From contig VXBM01000042.1 in assembly GCA_013400155.1 (NCBI GenBank), forward strand, positions 1,253,282 to 1,317,281: a stretch of 64,000 bases of DNA. The letters are read 5' to 3'. A model generated the notes under the pieces. It was not told the DNA's origin, ran no database searches, and worked only from the letters and a program-made list of their open reading frames with translations. The position numbers were made by a program, and so were the translations under genes. Positions within the stretch are counted from its first letter, which is position 1. Every line of letters begins with the position of its first letter. This document shows positions 63,725-64,000 of the stretch, one piece after another. Source of the DNA: Helopsaltes ochotensis (lineage: Eukaryota; Chordata; Aves; Passeriformes; Locustellidae).

Positions 63725-64000
63725 GCGCGGCCGCGGAGCGCGGCTCGGCTCCTGCCGCGGGACAGCGGGAGCGCCCAACCGGGCCCTTTTCCCTCCGTGT
63801 TCCCTCTAGAATTCGGTGTCTAGCCCTTCGGGAGGTGCCACCGCTTCTGCCGTGGTTCAGAAAAACTCCGCAAACTGAACTAAACCCTTAAAAATTGTCT
63901 CGGTGTGGTCTTATGCTTTAAACACAATCCTTGGTGGTTCTTTTTCTTCGCTAACAAGTCAAATTTGATGGGAGGGAAACGGATGGTTTATTTTCAGAAA
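63725..64000. other. End of CpG island and right flank
   Basis: GC-rich up to about 63800 and then AT-rich. No coding exon was recognised. Confidence 0.6.

Larger units (their letters stand above)
63225..63800. promoter_or_regulatory. CpG island within ARHGAP22 (putative alternative promoter)
   Basis: There is an abrupt rise in GC and CpG content (for example GAGCGGGCCGGCCGGGGCCG and GCGCGGCCGCGGAGCGCGG) against an AT-rich intron. It includes a 115-N gap at 63610-63724. The island sits downstream of the two PH exons and, by inference, upstream of the RhoGAP exons, which fits an internal promoter. It could instead belong to a separate antisense transcript. Confidence 0.6.

Noticed and set aside
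1..64000. CRISPR arrays, operons, prokaryotic mobile elements or a new defence system
   Set aside because: No regularly spaced repeats or compact gene clusters. The window is a vertebrate intron/intergenic region.

Overview
This is vertebrate nuclear DNA, almost certainly from a bird and probably a songbird. Coding sequence is sparse and split into short exons with GT-AG boundaries. CR1-type LINE 3' ends are present (about 54.18 and 22.26 kb). There is also a tRNA-Ile-derived SINE with a CR1-like tail at about 51.9 kb, the type described from zebra finch, and an avian endogenous-retrovirus solo LTR at 7.6-8.0 kb. Two GC-rich, CpG-dense islands (about 28.3-29.2 and 63.2-63.8 kb) both contain assembly gaps, as is common in bird assemblies.

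Two protein-coding genes are recognisable and lie head to head. The left part (119-10251, minus strand) holds the N-terminal coding exons of WDFY4, a large BEACH-WD40 protein that acts in antigen cross-presentation by dendritic cells in mammals. Six consecutive exons join in frame to encode about 335 residues. The gene runs off the left edge of the window, and its 5' non-coding start is not resolved. The right part (plus strand) holds ARHGAP22, a PH-RhoGAP protein that inactivates Rac. Exon 41920-42119 and exon 46127-46214 encode most of its PH domain. Its first coding exon was not found and may lie in the 400-N gap at 28564-28963. The remaining PH, RhoGAP and coiled-coil exons lie beyond the right edge.

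This order and divergent orientation match human chromosome 10q11 (ARHGAP22 and WDFY4 head to head), which supports both calls. Between the coding exons lie about 31.7 kb of non-coding DNA. The CpG island at 28.3-29.2 kb is the likely promoter region for one or both genes.

A second CpG island at 63.2-63.8 kb, inside ARHGAP22, contains an ATG in strong Kozak context and a 14-codon reading frame ending at a GT donor. I propose it as an alternative first exon for a PH-less isoform. Its start, MGLCSC, resembles a myristoylation/palmitoylation signal. The rest is intronic or intergenic sequence with simple repeats, a 145-bp poly-T tract, perfect palindromes and a few candidate regulatory segments. 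I found no prokaryotic or CRISPR features and no intact mobile element.
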